Source of the DNA: Gammaproteobacteria bacterium
GTDB lineage: Bacteria > Pseudomonadota > Gammaproteobacteria > Xanthomonadales > SZUA-36
DNA: 64,000 nt
Assembly: GCA_021772915.1 (NCBI GenBank)
Contig: JAJFLB010000023.1
Coordinates: 206,864 to 270,863 of the forward strand
Reading direction: 5' to 3'
Part shown: piece after piece, positions 9,362 to 17,368 of the stretch
Layout: each line of letters begins with the position of its first letter
Numbering within the stretch: the stretch's first letter is position 1
Position numbers and translations under genes: made by a program
Notes under the pieces: model-generated
Told to the model about the DNA's origin: nothing
What the model saw: only the letters and a program-made list of their open reading frames with translations
Databases searched by the model: none

Positions 9362-9496
9362 CCAGCTTTGGCGTTACCGTCCAGCTTCGATTCACCTCAA
9401 AAAAGTGCCTGCTCAATTACACGATGATAAAGCTGTGAGGGTGTCCATCTCGCTTCAGCGACTGTATGAAACAGGGAGAAGGTGAGAGAAGGTGAG

Positions 9497-9560
9497 ACCG
9501 TAAAACGGTCGAGAGACTGGCCTGGGCCACCGTAAAACGGTCGAGAGACTGGCCTGGGCC
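9497..9560. repeat. Family B tandem 32-bp repeat (two units)
   Basis: Two near-identical 32-base units (9497-9528 and 9529-9560), each with a small hairpin ACCGT-aa-ACGGT followed by CGAGAGACTGGCCTGGGCC. Upstream is GGAGAAGGTGAGA. The same two-unit architecture recurs at 22155-22218 and 55407-55470 with compensating changes in the hairpin stem. Confidence 0.85.
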
Positions 9561-9624
9561 AGGGGTTTACGACGGGTCCTGAAGCGAGTTGGCACACCCT
9601 CACAGCGGCACCCTGGCACGCGCT

Positions 9625-11613
9625 TCACGTCTCCAGCAGCAGATTTCCCCATTTATCCACACTCGCTACCCAACCCGGCTTGACCCAGATTGTGGCTGCA
9701 GATTCTGTCAGTAGGGCCGGGCCGCTCAACGACTCCCCCGTTTGCAAACTGTGGCGGTGACGCTGCGGTACGACTTCACCCAGATCAGGCATCTGGACCA
9801 TCTCAATCGTGCCGGAACCTTCGCTCTCCTGACTCACATCGATGGAGTCCAAAGCGGCGGGACCCCTCGCACTTAAACGTAAATTAACCAGCTCTATCGG
9901 ATGCGGTAATCGCAGACCACTGACTCTTTCGTGTGCCCGGTGAAATGTCTCATCATGCGGAGAGCCTACTGACCAGTCAATGCCGATAGTTGCACTCTGC
10001 CCCTGGTAGCGTAGTTCAAGCTGATGCTGAAACACGATGTCGCCGGCCGGGCATCCCTCCTCCAGCAACTGCGCAGTGGCATCTGCTTCAAGGTCGCCGA
10101 AGCGCTGCCCAATGTGCTCGTCGTCCAAACTTGCCAGCGGGGCCAAGATTGCCTGTGACAGCTCCCGGCCGGGTTTACTAACCAGCATACCGACAGCTGA
10201 GAGCACCCCTGCACGAGCTGGAATGATGACCCGGTTCGTGGGCAGTAGTTCGGCCAAATCACAGGCGTGCAGACCGCCGGCACCCCCAAAACACAGCAGT
10301 GTGTACTCAGCCGGGTTATGACCACGTTCCACGGAAATAACCCGCAAGGCCCGCACCATGTGTTCGTTGGCGATGCGTATTACCCCGCGTGCTGCATCCA
10401 GTAAACCACAGCCCATGTCTGTGGCCAGGGCTTGCAGCACCTGCTCCGCTGCATTCAAATCCAACGGCAGATACCCACCCAGCAGTGTGCCCGCAGGTAT
10501 GCGGCCCAAAAGTAAGTTGGCATCGGTCACTGTTGCATCCGAACCGCCCTGACCGTAGCATGCCGGCCCTGGGCTGGCACCCGCAGATTCCGGTCCTACC
10601 AATAGCATGCCGGCTTTATCTACCCTCGCGATAGAACCACCACCGGCACCGATGGTGTGGATGTCTACCGAGGGAATAGACACCGGCCAAGCGCCAAGCC
10701 GGCATTGGCCCGTCAGGGGAATGGCGTCGTTTGACAGCGCGACATCGGTCGAGGTGCCACCCATGTCAAAACTCAGCAGACGAACGTGACCGGTTTGTTG
10801 ACCAATGCAGCGGGCGGCCGACAGTCCACCGGCCGGGCCAGACAGCAGCAACCGCACGGCCTGTTGTGCTGCCTGGTTGGCTGCAATCGTAGTGCCTGCA
10901 CTTTGCATGACTGCAATGCGAGAGCCTGGCAAACGCGTTTGCAGACGTTCAAGATAACGGGAAATAACCGGCCCCACACTCGCATTCAACCAGGTGGCGA
11001 TGCCTCTTTCGTATTCCCGGACCTCGGGCAGAATTTTGCTTGAGCAGGATACAAACCACTGCGTCCCCAACGCGTTGGCAATGCGTTGCTCCTGCTCCGG
11101 TCTTAAAAAAGAAAACAGCAGATTAATCGCTACCGAGTCGACATCCTGGGCTTCCAGAAAGGCTTTGAGCTCGGCCAGTTCGACAACGCTGGTCTCACCT
11201 GACAGACTGCCATCGGCGTTAATGCGGGTTGAGACTTCAAAACAGGCAGACGGGGGCACCGGTGGCGATATTTCGGGCTGCCGGAGTTGATAAACCTGCT
11301 CACGCTCCTGCCGCCCCAACGACAACACATCGGCAAATCCCTTACTGGTCACGTAAGCAACATGGGCGCCCTTACCTTCGAGCACCGCATTGGTGCCCAC
11401 GGTCGTGCCGTGTATGACCTGCAATGGCTGGTCTGCCAAACCCAGCTGCTGCAGACCGGTGAGGATGGGTCCGGCCGGGTCAGAGGGATCAGAAAGCACC
11501 TTGCACTGCCGAATACCGCCCCCCTCCACACCATCATTGGTACCGGCGTCCAACACCACGATGTCGGTAAATGTACCACCCGTATCAATGCCCACCAGGG
11601 TAAAGTCACTCAT
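9625..11613 (-). CDS. Hydantoinase/5-oxoprolinase family protein, A subunit
   Basis: Member of the HyuA/OplA ATP-grasping family, which opens hydantoin or 5-oxoproline rings at the cost of ATP, in the cytosol. At 662 residues it matches a stand-alone A subunit (about 650-700). N-terminal ATPase motif GIDTGGTFTDIVV, second phosphate-binding motif FDMGGTSTDVAL (about residue 279), and FGGAGGLHACDLAELL. The partner HyuB subunit is not adjacent on either side, so it is elsewhere or absent. The substrate cannot be deduced. The start ATG at 11613 fits the family. A REP array lies in its upstream region. Confidence 0.9.
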   Translation of the reverse strand: MSDFTLVGIDTGGTFTDIVVLDAGTNDGVEGGGIRQCKVLSDPSDPAGPILTGLQQLGLADQPLQVIHGTTVGTNAVLEGKGAHVAYVTSKGFADVLSLGRQEREQVYQLRQPEISPPVPPSACFEVSTRINADGSLSGETSVVELAELKAFLEAQDVDSVAINLLFSFLRPEQEQRIANALGTQWFVSCSSKILPEVREYERGIATWLNASVGPVISRYLERLQTRLPGSRIAVMQSAGTTIAANQAAQQAVRLLLSGPAGGLSAARCIGQQTGHVRLLSFDMGGTSTDVALSNDAIPLTGQCRLGAWPVSIPSVDIHTIGAGGGSIARVDKAGMLLVGPESAGASPGPACYGQGGSDATVTDANLLLGRIPAGTLLGGYLPLDLNAAEQVLQALATDMGCGLLDAARGVIRIANEHMVRALRVISVERGHNPAEYTLLCFGGAGGLHACDLAELLPTNRVIIPARAGVLSAVGMLVSKPGRELSQAILAPLASLDDEHIGQRFGDLEADATAQLLEEGCPAGDIVFQHQLELRYQGQSATIGIDWSVGSPHDETFHRAHERVSGLRLPHPIELVNLRLSARGPAALDSIDVSQESEGSGTIEMVQMPDLGEVVPQRHRHSLQTGESLSGPALLTESAATIWVKPGWVASVDKWGNLLLET

Positions 11614-11656
11614 GTGATTTACCCATGGACCCGCCCGTCAGGGGGGGTGTGCCGAT

Positions 11657-11867
11657 GTTCCCGACCACAAGGTGGTCGGTCCTACACCGACCGGTGGTGT
11701 CTGTGTTCCCGACCACAAGGTGGTCGGTCCTACGGGGGGCGGTTGCGGCGATGTTCCCGACCACAAGGTGGTCGGTCCTACGGAGGGCCGTTGCGATAAT
11801 GTTCCCAACCACTTGGTGGTCAGTCCTGCGACGACCGGTAGGACCGACGAGCTTGCTCGTCGGGAAC
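11657..11867. repeat. Array of five family A REP hairpins, four spaced exactly 48 bp
   Basis: Copies start at 11657, 11705, 11753 and 11801, each 29 bases (GTTCCCGACCA...TGGTCGGTCCTAC; the last is degenerate), separated by 19-base variable spacers. A fifth copy in the opposite orientation with a different stem (GACGAGCTTGCTCGTC) lies at 11838-11867. The array occupies the divergent promoter region between the hyuA-like gene and mutM, an unusual place for REP elements. Confidence 0.92.
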
Positions 11868-11953
11868 CCTTGTCCGTTGTATTTTTGAGCGGATAAGAAA
11901 AAACATGACTTCACTCCGGCAATTCAGTTAACCAGCATATTACAATACTACCC

Positions 11954-12766
11954 ATGCCTGAACTGCCAGAAGTCGAAACCACACTCCGGGGCATTGAACC
12001 GCATTTGCTGCACCAGCGCATTGCTCAAGTCACGGTGCGTGATCCACGTTTGCGGTGGCCAGTACCAGCGGAAGTCCAACAGGCCGAAGGGCAACGAGTA
12101 ATCAGTCTGAGCAGACGGGGCAAATACCTGTTGCTGGAGCTGCAACGCGGGGGGCTCATCCTGCACCTGGGTATGTCCGGTTCGCTGTGCATATTGAAGC
12201 AACCCCGGGAGCCGGGAAAACATGACCACGTCGACATCGAAATGGTCAATGGCACCAGTCTACGGTTTAATGACCCACGTCGGTTTGGGGCCTTTTTATG
12301 GACGGAGGGTCAATTTTCCGAGCACCCGCTGCTCCGCGATCTCGGCCCGGAACCCCTGTCTGACGAGTTCACCGCTGAACATTTATACCACTACTCTCGT
12401 GGACGCCGGGTGGCGATCAAGAATTTCATCATGAATGGTCACATTGTCGTTGGTGTGGGCAACATTTATGCTTCAGAGGCGCTTTACATGGCCGGTATTC
12501 ACCCACAGCGGGCAGCCGGCAGGGTTTCCCAACAACGTTACCAGGGTCTGGTAGATGCTATTGTCGATGTACTCAGCCGCTCCATCAAACTGGGTGGCAC
12601 TACCCTGCGGGATTTCGTCAATTCAGACGGAGGAGCAGGATACTTTGCCCAGGAGTTGCTGGTCTATGATCGAGGTGGGGATGATTGCTTCCAGTGTGGC
12701 ACCGCCGTCCGGCAAAAAGTCATCGGCCAACGCTCCAGCTATTACTGCGCCAGTTGTCAGAGGTAA
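11954..12766 (+). CDS. mutM: Formamidopyrimidine-DNA glycosylase
   Basis: Bifunctional glycosylase/AP lyase that removes 8-oxoguanine and formamidopyrimidines in base excision repair. 270 residues. The catalytic N-terminus PELPEVETTLRG (Pro2 nucleophile, Glu3, Glu6) requires this ATG. It has VGVGNIYASEALYMAGIHP and a C-terminal zinc finger CFQCG...YYCASC, ending directly after the finger. All key residues are intact. A GNAT gene follows 22 bases downstream. Confidence 0.97.
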   Translation: MPELPEVETTLRGIEPHLLHQRIAQVTVRDPRLRWPVPAEVQQAEGQRVISLSRRGKYLLLELQRGGLILHLGMSGSLCILKQPREPGKHDHVDIEMVNGTSLRFNDPRRFGAFLWTEGQFSEHPLLRDLGPEPLSDEFTAEHLYHYSRGRRVAIKNFIMNGHIVVGVGNIYASEALYMAGIHPQRAAGRVSQQRYQGLVDAIVDVLSRSIKLGGTTLRDFVNSDGGAGYFAQELLVYDRGGDDCFQCGTAVRQKVIGQRSSYYCASCQR

Positions 12767-12788
12767 TGCAACCAGGTCTTTTGGATGA

Positions 12789-13304
12789 ATGATGATGGAG
12801 ATCAGAGCCTGTAAAGAGTCCGACTTTGAGACGATCCATACGATCATCAATGATGCTGCACAAGCCTATCGCAGTGTAATCCCGGCTGATCGTTGGCACG
12901 AACCCTACATGAGTGCCGCTGAACTCGCGGATGAGATCCAGGATGGCGTTGTGTTCTGGGGTGCCGAGCAAGATTCCGGGCTTGACGGAATAATGGGCAT
13001 TCAGGACAAAGGTGATGTCACCCTGATTCGCCACGCCTATGTCCGCACCGGCATTCAGCAAAAGGGGATTGGTACACATCTATTACGCCGTTTGGAAAGT
13101 GTGACCAAAACCCCTATTCTGATTGGGACCTGGGCTACCGCGGTCTGGGCGATTTCCTTTTATCAGAAAAATGGATACCAACTCGTAATCCCGGAAGAAA
13201 AGACGCGATTGCTGAAGAAATACTGGTGTATTCATGAGAGGCAAATTGAGACCTCGGTTGTTTTGGCGGATTCGAAGTGGTTTGAGGTGGGTACCCGTCG
13301 GTAG
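12789..13304 (+). CDS. GNAT family N-acetyltransferase
   Basis: Acetyl-CoA-dependent acyltransferase of about 171 residues. The GNAT core is visible: RACKESDFETIHTIIND near the N-terminus, acetyl-CoA loop VRTGIQQKGIGTHLLRRL (about residue 79) and AISFYQKNGYQLV. The first methionines are ATGATGATG, so the exact start is ambiguous by two codons. It follows mutM closely and may be cotranscribed. The substrate is not predictable. A family A REP element lies 12 bases downstream. Confidence 0.85.
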   Translation: MMMEIRACKESDFETIHTIINDAAQAYRSVIPADRWHEPYMSAAELADEIQDGVVFWGAEQDSGLDGIMGIQDKGDVTLIRHAYVRTGIQQKGIGTHLLRRLESVTKTPILIGTWATAVWAISFYQKNGYQLVIPEEKTRLLKKYWCIHERQIETSVVLADSKWFEVGTRR

Positions 13305-13316
13305 TCAACTGTGGGG

Positions 13317-13346
13317 GTTCCCGACGAGCGAGCTCGTCGGTCCCAC
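13317..13346. repeat. REP-like hairpin, family A
   Basis: GTTCCCGACGAGC/GCTCGTCGGTCCCAC hairpin between the convergent GNAT and SRPBCC genes, a typical 3'-end location where it could stabilise or terminate both transcripts. Confidence 0.85.
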
Positions 13347-13410
13347 CTGTGGTTCGGCGTATCTTCTTCGCCTCCTGCGCAACTTTACCGGTTGCTGGTG
13401 CCCAGTCGAA

Positions 13411-13914
13411 CTACAGCTCCAGTAGTTTGCCGGTCTTGAGATAGTGGTTCATTGCTTTTTCCCAGATTTGCATGAACTCTTTGTACCAGGCACTCGTAAA
13501 TCCCTCCAGGAACTTGTCACCGGCCGGGCCGAGTGAGGTGAATTGGTATGCTATTTTTGCGTGGGTCGCACTCTTGCCGTCGGCTTCGAGTGAAATTTCC
13601 AGTTTGCCTACCGTCTGATCTGGTGTCACTTTGTACATCTTCACCTCGAATGCCTGTGGGTCATGTCGCGTGATGATCCAGATTGACGGGGTGGTTTCAC
13701 CCTCACGTGCGGGTGTCTGGAAAAGACACTCCTGCTCGGCCACACCAGACTCGGTTATTACCCAGTCAGTCGTCCAGCCCGGAGCCCAATCCCATTCACG
13801 TACCGGACACAGCAGTGGAAAAACCTCCGCAGGTGTCGCGTTTATGGACTGCACGTAGCTGTGTCGTAACCGGTGTGGCTTGTCGATGCCTGAATTTTTG
13901 TCTTGCGTATTCAT
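13411..13914 (-). CDS. SRPBCC-domain protein of unknown function
   Basis: 167-residue soluble protein with the START/SRPBCC pattern: a strand at HSYVQSINATPAEVFPLLCPVREWDWAPGW, central beta strands (GETTPSIWIITRHDP), and a long C-terminal helix (KFLEGFTSAWYKEFMQIWEKAMNHYL). Such folds bind hydrophobic ligands. No catalytic residues can be named. A GAGGAG-like ribosome binding site (about 13922-13927 on the minus strand) supports the start. It lies divergent from the merR-type gene; two 17-base direct repeats lie in the shared upstream region. Confidence 0.75.
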   Translation of the reverse strand: MNTQDKNSGIDKPHRLRHSYVQSINATPAEVFPLLCPVREWDWAPGWTTDWVITESGVAEQECLFQTPAREGETTPSIWIITRHDPQAFEVKMYKVTPDQTVGKLEISLEADGKSATHAKIAYQFTSLGPAGDKFLEGFTSAWYKEFMQIWEKAMNHYLKTGKLLEL

Positions 13915-13986
13915 AAGAAACTCCTCATTAACTGATTACTGGACCGCCATAGAGGGGCCATTCCCTTTATGGTGCTGGTAGGTTAA

Positions 13987-14094
13987 ACTATGAAGCTATA
14001 GACAGGTAAAGTCATAAAAGTCATATATTCCGATCAATTTGGCAAAAACACAAAGATTGAAGTAGTAGACACCTTTTACTATGAACTTATAGAC
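13987..14094. promoter_or_regulatory. Pair of 17-bp direct repeats between the SRPBCC and merR genes
   Basis: ACTATGAAGCTATAGAC at 13987-14003 and ACTATGAACTTATAGAC at 14078-14094 match at 15 of 17 positions, 91 bases apart. The surrounding DNA is AT-rich. The gap 13915-14383 has no convincing gene. They may be operators for the neighbouring MerR-type protein controlling the divergent SRPBCC gene. Confidence 0.4.
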
Positions 14095-14271
14095 GGTTTA
14101 GTGTAAAGTAATAGTCGACCCAAACATTTCACCAAGGCGGGCGCCAAAGTGGCTTTTGCGTTGTTCAATCAGGTAGATGAGTCTGGATTAGTGTACTTTT
14201 GCTGGTTACAGCTTGCCCTATCCGGTTTTGCAACACATCTGGCTTCACATTTCGGCCGATCCTTCTCAAAC

Positions 14272-14287
14272 CATAGCCATGGCTATG
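14272..14287. promoter_or_regulatory. Perfect 16-bp palindrome upstream of the merR-type gene
   Basis: CATAGCCATGGCTATG is a perfect palindrome about 100 bases upstream of the MerR-type start. It could be an operator. A longer hairpin with a similar CCATAGC/GCTATGG core occurs at 55504-55559, so it may instead be a repeat fragment. Confidence 0.3.
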
Positions 14288-14383
14288 CTATTTCAATCGA
14301 TCGACCAAACTGTTTTGCCAGCGACTGCGCAAGCTCACTATCCGTGGTGAGATGTTCCCGCCAGGTTGGAAGGAGGAAGTAGG

Positions 14384-14905
14384 GTGTTGTCCATAAGCAA
14401 GTTAGCCAAAAAGTTTGCCCTGTCACGTGCCACGCTGCTCTATTACGAGCGCGAAGGCCTGCTAGAGCCCGCAAGCCGCGAAGCCAACGGCTACCGTGTG
14501 TATGGCGACCGGGAGATAGCGCGTTTACGACAAATCGTCGGATTCAGATCGTATGGCGTATCAGTGAGGGATATCCGCGAATTGCTGGCGAGGGATGATG
14601 CCCAGGCACATGAAAAAATTCTGCGAAAGCGCTTCACCCAGTTGGAAACTGATATTCAGGACCTGAGGCGTCAGCAAGAGGCCCTGGTCGCAATTCTGGG
14701 TCAGTCGCAGACCCTGCCGCAACAACCGATGAGCAAGGAACGGTGGACAAACGTCATGCGCTCAGCTGGTATGAGTGATGAGGACATGCACAACTGGCAC
14801 CGCGAGTTTGAGACCCGCGAGCCGCTTGCCCACCAGGCTTTTCTGGAATCCCTTAATCTCAACAGGACGAAAATCGAGCGAATCCGGCGCTGGTCACGCA
14901 GATAG
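14384..14905 (+). CDS. MerR family transcriptional regulator
   Basis: DNA-binding regulator of 173 residues. The winged helix-turn-helix begins SISKLAKKFALSRATLLYYEREGLLEP and continues with GYRVYGDREIARLRQIVGFRSYGVSVRDI, then a dimerisation coiled coil (about 90-120). The C-terminal part has no metal-binding Cys, so an organic ligand is likelier than a metal. A strong AAGGAGG at 14370-14376 precedes GTG at 14384 by seven bases (or TTG 14387). An open frame from TTG 14366 would have the ribosome binding site inside the gene. The last residues (ERIRRWSRR) are encoded by the first unit of the downstream 42-bp tandem repeat. Confidence 0.88.
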   Translation: MLSISKLAKKFALSRATLLYYEREGLLEPASREANGYRVYGDREIARLRQIVGFRSYGVSVRDIRELLARDDAQAHEKILRKRFTQLETDIQDLRRQQEALVAILGQSQTLPQQPMSKERWTNVMRSAGMSDEDMHNWHREFETREPLAHQAFLESLNLNRTKIERIRRWSRR

Positions 14906-15080
14906 CCGTGCCCGATCGAACGAATCCGGCGCTGGTCAAGCAGATAGCCGAGCCCGATCGAACGAATCCGGCGCTGGTCAAGCAGATGACCGAACCCGAT
15001 CGAACGAATCCGGCGCTGGTCAAGCAGATGACCGAACCCGATCGAACGAATCCGGCGCTGGTCAAGCAGATGACCGAACC
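14873..15080. repeat. 42-bp tandem repeat, about five copies, starting inside the merR-type gene
   Basis: The motif AATCCGGCGCTGGTCAAGCA recurs at 14881, 14923, 14965, 15007 and 15049, exactly 42 bases apart; the last copy is truncated. The first copy encodes the C-terminus and stop of the regulator. As 42 is a multiple of three, long spurious open frames run through it on both strands. It abuts a family A REP at 15082. Confidence 0.93.
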
Positions 15081-15081
15081 T

Positions 15082-15161
15082 GTAGGACCGACGAGCTCGC
15101 TCGTCGGGAACCATTCAAAATGGCACGGAAATTCCCGACTGCAATCCGCAGTCGGTCGTAC
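15082..15161. repeat. Family A REP hairpin plus a degenerate second copy
   Basis: A clear copy GTAGGACCGACGAGC/GCTCGTCGGGAAC at 15082-15111 is followed by a degenerate copy at 15131-15161 (ATTCCCGACTGC...GCAGTCGGTCGTAC). They sit between the convergent merR-type and ACT-domain genes. Confidence 0.85.
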
Positions 15162-15166
15162 TGATT

Positions 15167-15685
15167 TTACTTATGAAAGCGGATATCCACCATCAGTTCA
15201 TTGGCAAGGTCTTCAAGTTCACCCGCAAGCGCTTCGACGTCACTACCCTCCGGCAGCAGCAAATGCGCCTTGGCCTTGAATAGTTCACCGCCACCCATGG
15301 AGGCGCTTTCCACCCTGGATTCGAATTCAATCACACTGACACGGTTGCGCGTCAGCACCGTGGTGATCTCGTACACGATACCGGGTCGGTCATTGCCGAT
15401 CAGTTCCAGTGTGAATTCCTGCTCATTGCCCGGCAGGAACTCATCGCCGCTGGTACGAACAATAATTTTGAGACCTTCGGATTCCAGGGCACACAACTGC
15501 TCGAGGCAGGCCTGTGATTGATCGGAAGGCACAGATGCCAGCAGAATGCCCGCAAACTGACCCGCCAGGGAACTCATACTGCTTTGTGTCCAGTTGCCAC
15601 CATGACTGCTAAGCACACTCGAAACTGTCTCAATAATTCCGGGTTGGTCGTCGGCTATTACGGTCAGTACGATTGAAGTGTTCAT
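15167..15685 (-). CDS. GcvR-like regulatory protein with two ACT domains
   Basis: 172-residue protein of the glycine cleavage system repressor (GcvR) type. Two ACT domains are seen: VLTVIADDQPGIIETVSSVLSSHGGNW (from residue 5) and FTLELIGNDRPGIVYEITTVLTRNRVSVIEFES (about 90). No enzyme or DNA-binding domain is present. In E. coli GcvR acts by binding GcvA and sensing glycine; no gcvA or gcvTHP is nearby, so that role is inferred only by family. Its ATG overlaps the stop of brnA (ATGA), implying translational coupling to a toxin-antitoxin pair, an unusual arrangement. Confidence 0.87.
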   Translation of the reverse strand: MNTSIVLTVIADDQPGIIETVSSVLSSHGGNWTQSSMSSLAGQFAGILLASVPSDQSQACLEQLCALESEGLKIIVRTSGDEFLPGNEQEFTLELIGNDRPGIVYEITTVLTRNRVSVIEFESRVESASMGGGELFKAKAHLLLPEGSDVEALAGELEDLANELMVDIRFHK

Positions 15686-15942
15686 TTAGCTGATGGTTGG
15701 GTTTTTACTGGATTATTGAGTGCCGTGTGTTCCAGCCTTTCAGCTAACCAGACCTTAATGATGGATTGTCTGGTTACCCCAACACGTTTAGCCTCCCTGT
15801 CCAGTCGGTCAACCATCCACGTGGGAAAATCAACGTTAACTCTTTTTTGCTCTTGCAACGGGCGACGTGCCCTGGTGAGATTCAATACATCCGTAATGTC
15901 TTTACCTTCATCGAATATACGTTCAAAACTCTTAGCTTTCAT
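15682..15942 (-). CDS. brnA: BrnA-type antitoxin
   Basis: 86-residue ribbon-helix-helix antitoxin. The N-terminal part binds the toxin and the C-terminal part (KRVNVDFPTWMVDRLDREAKRVGVTRQSIIKVWLAERLE) is an RHH-like DNA-binding fold that should autoregulate the operon. The gene overlaps the end of brnT by 11 bases and its TGA overlaps the ATG of the ACT-domain gene. Confidence 0.85.
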   Translation of the reverse strand: MKAKSFERIFDEGKDITDVLNLTRARRPLQEQKRVNVDFPTWMVDRLDREAKRVGVTRQSIIKVWLAERLEHTALNNPVKTQPSAK

Positions 15943-16190
15943 ATAATGTCACCTCTTCCTCACGCGACCGCCGAACTGAGATCAGTCTAATTTTCCCATT
16001 TCGGTATGTGATTACGGCCGACCAGTGTTTCAGACCAATCTTGCCGATTGTGAGAAACCTGGGTTCATCTGAAGTTTTAGCTGGAATCTCCAGTAGGTTT
16101 AAGTCATCCCAAAGAGATTGAGCCTCAATGAAATCTATGCCGTGTTTGTCAAGGTTGGACTTACTCTTTAAATTCGTCAAATTCAAACAC
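15932..16190 (-). CDS. brnT: BrnT-type ribonuclease toxin, apparent frameshift near its start
   Basis: RelE-like mRNA-cleaving toxin of type II brnTA modules. The body fits the family: NLDKHGIDFIEAQSLWDD, EPRFLTIGKIGLKHWSAVITYRNGKIRLISVRRSREEEVTLYES. The expected N-terminus FEFDEFK is encoded by GTG TTT GAA... from 16190, but that frame stops after K-E. One extra base (near 16165) separates it from the body frame. In the body frame a TTG at 16186 would give an aberrant start (NLTNLKSKSN). So the gene is either inactivated by a 1-base insertion, started at TTG, or affected by a sequencing error. Confidence 0.75.
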
Positions 16191-16207
16191 GGTATAGTAA
16201 TTATACC
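16191..16207. promoter_or_regulatory. Palindromic operator candidate upstream of brnT
   Basis: GGTATA-GTAAT-TATACC, a perfect 6-base dyad with a 5-base centre immediately upstream of the brnT start. It is in the right place for BrnA autoregulation; not demonstrated. Confidence 0.5.
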
Positions 16208-16312
16208 ATTATTAACCTAACTGCAAATGGTGTTGGGTCACTGTAGTGAATACCCGTCACGGCGTCACGCCACTGGTAGATTGGGGAATCGGTACGCAAC
16301 CCTCACCATGAC

Positions 16313-17368
16313 CTAACTGTCAGTGATTACTACCGCCTGCCCCGCTTCCAAACGTTCACCACCACGGGTAACGATGCGGTCATCCTTAAATATGTCGCCA
16401 ATGATCTCAACAGAACCGCCAAGGCCAATACCCGTTTCAACCGCGATCTTTTCCACGGTGTTGTCATTATTCACCCGCATCACATAGATATCAGTGCCAC
16501 GCAACACCAACGCATCCCGGGAAATGGCAACCAGGTCTCTGGGTTCAGAGTTGGGTAACGCAACCCGGACAGGGCTGCCGACGATCCAGGCTTTGTCGGT
16601 AGCGGCTACCCGAACCTCAAACATGCGGGAGCGCTCATCACCCACAGGGATAACGTGCTTGATGGGGCTCAGTGATTCAATCCGCTGATGCTCAACCGAA
16701 ACCTGCATTCCTGAGCGAATCCAGCCCGCAACTGAAAGCGGCGCCAGGGCCCTGATTTCGCGGTGTTCGGTATCCACAAGCCGTGCAACCTGGGCACCCC
16801 TGCTTACAAACTCACCCACCTGGACCAGTCTTTCTGCCACCACCCCTGGAAAGGGTGCCAGCACTTCTGCCTGGCTGATACGGCGCTTGATCTGGGCAAT
16901 GGAAACTTCCGCTCGCTTGATCCCCTGCCAGGTCATATCCAGTTGGGACTGCGCCTCATCCAGCTGCGTAGCGGATGCGTTGCTGCGCTCGGCAAGCTGT
17001 TGAAGTCTCTGCAAACTGCTGTCGCGGTATTTCAGTTGTGATTTCAAACCGCTCAACTGGGCTTCGCTGTCTGCAAGATCAAGCCACAGATCACCAGCAT
17101 CGATACGCGCGATGGCCTGACCCTCGTCGATACGTGAGCCGACATCGGCGACCCAGATGATACGGCCATCGGTCTCGGCAGCGATACGTGCGTCGTTCTT
17201 GCTAACCACCGTTCCAGACACCCATAGCGTGGCTGAAAATGTATCCCGTTGGGCTTTTTCAATGACCACTGGTGCCGCGGGTTCTTGTGGTTGCTGGGCA
17301 TCCTGGGCCGCCGTGATGGTGGGTAACAAAAAACAGGTGGATATTACGATTCTTGTAGTGATACTCAT
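16313..17368 (-). CDS. RND efflux pump periplasmic adaptor (membrane fusion protein), first system
   Basis: Links an inner-membrane RND transporter to an outer-membrane channel. The ATG at 17368 gives a clean signal peptide (SITTRIVISTCFLLPTITAAQA-like) and overlaps the transporter stop in ATGA; upstream in-frame codons are not needed. Domains in order: barrel-sandwich half (AAETDGRIIWVADVGSRIDEGQAIARID), alpha hairpin (about 95-170), lipoyl second half (VLAPFPGVVAERLVQVGEFVSRGAQVARL), beta-barrel and membrane-proximal domain. No lipobox Cys is seen, so it is probably anchored otherwise. No outer-membrane channel gene is adjacent. Confidence 0.92.
   Translation of the reverse strand: MSITTRIVISTCFLLPTITAAQDAQQPQEPAAPVVIEKAQRDTFSATLWVSGTVVSKNDARIAAETDGRIIWVADVGSRIDEGQAIARIDAGDLWLDLADSEAQLSGLKSQLKYRDSSLQRLQQLAERSNASATQLDEAQSQLDMTWQGIKRAEVSIAQIKRRISQAEVLAPFPGVVAERLVQVGEFVSRGAQVARLVDTEHREIRALAPLSVAGWIRSGMQVSVEHQRIESLSPIKHVIPVGDERSRMFEVRVAATDKAWIVGSPVRVALPNSEPRDLVAISRDALVLRGTDIYVMRVNNDNTVEKIAVETGIGLGGSVEIIGDIFKDDRIVTRGGERLEAGQAVVITDS

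Noticed and set aside
9173..9624. Search for a small gene or tRNA in the rpmG-hyuA gap
   Set aside because: Only inverted and tandem repeats are present; no cloverleaf or coding frame with a ribosome binding site.
11657..11829. Possible CRISPR array (29-base repeats, 19-base spacers)
   Set aside because: Spacers are too short, repeats are REP palindromes found elsewhere in the window, and there are no cas genes.
11606..11914. Frames across the REP array upstream of mutM
   Set aside because: Repetitive translation of the hairpins (DHLVVGN and similar) without coding character.
14701..15279. Overlapping frames on both strands with repeated ESGAGQAD- or GFGHLLDQRRIRS-like peptides
   Set aside because: Produced by the 42-bp tandem repeat, whose length is a multiple of three.
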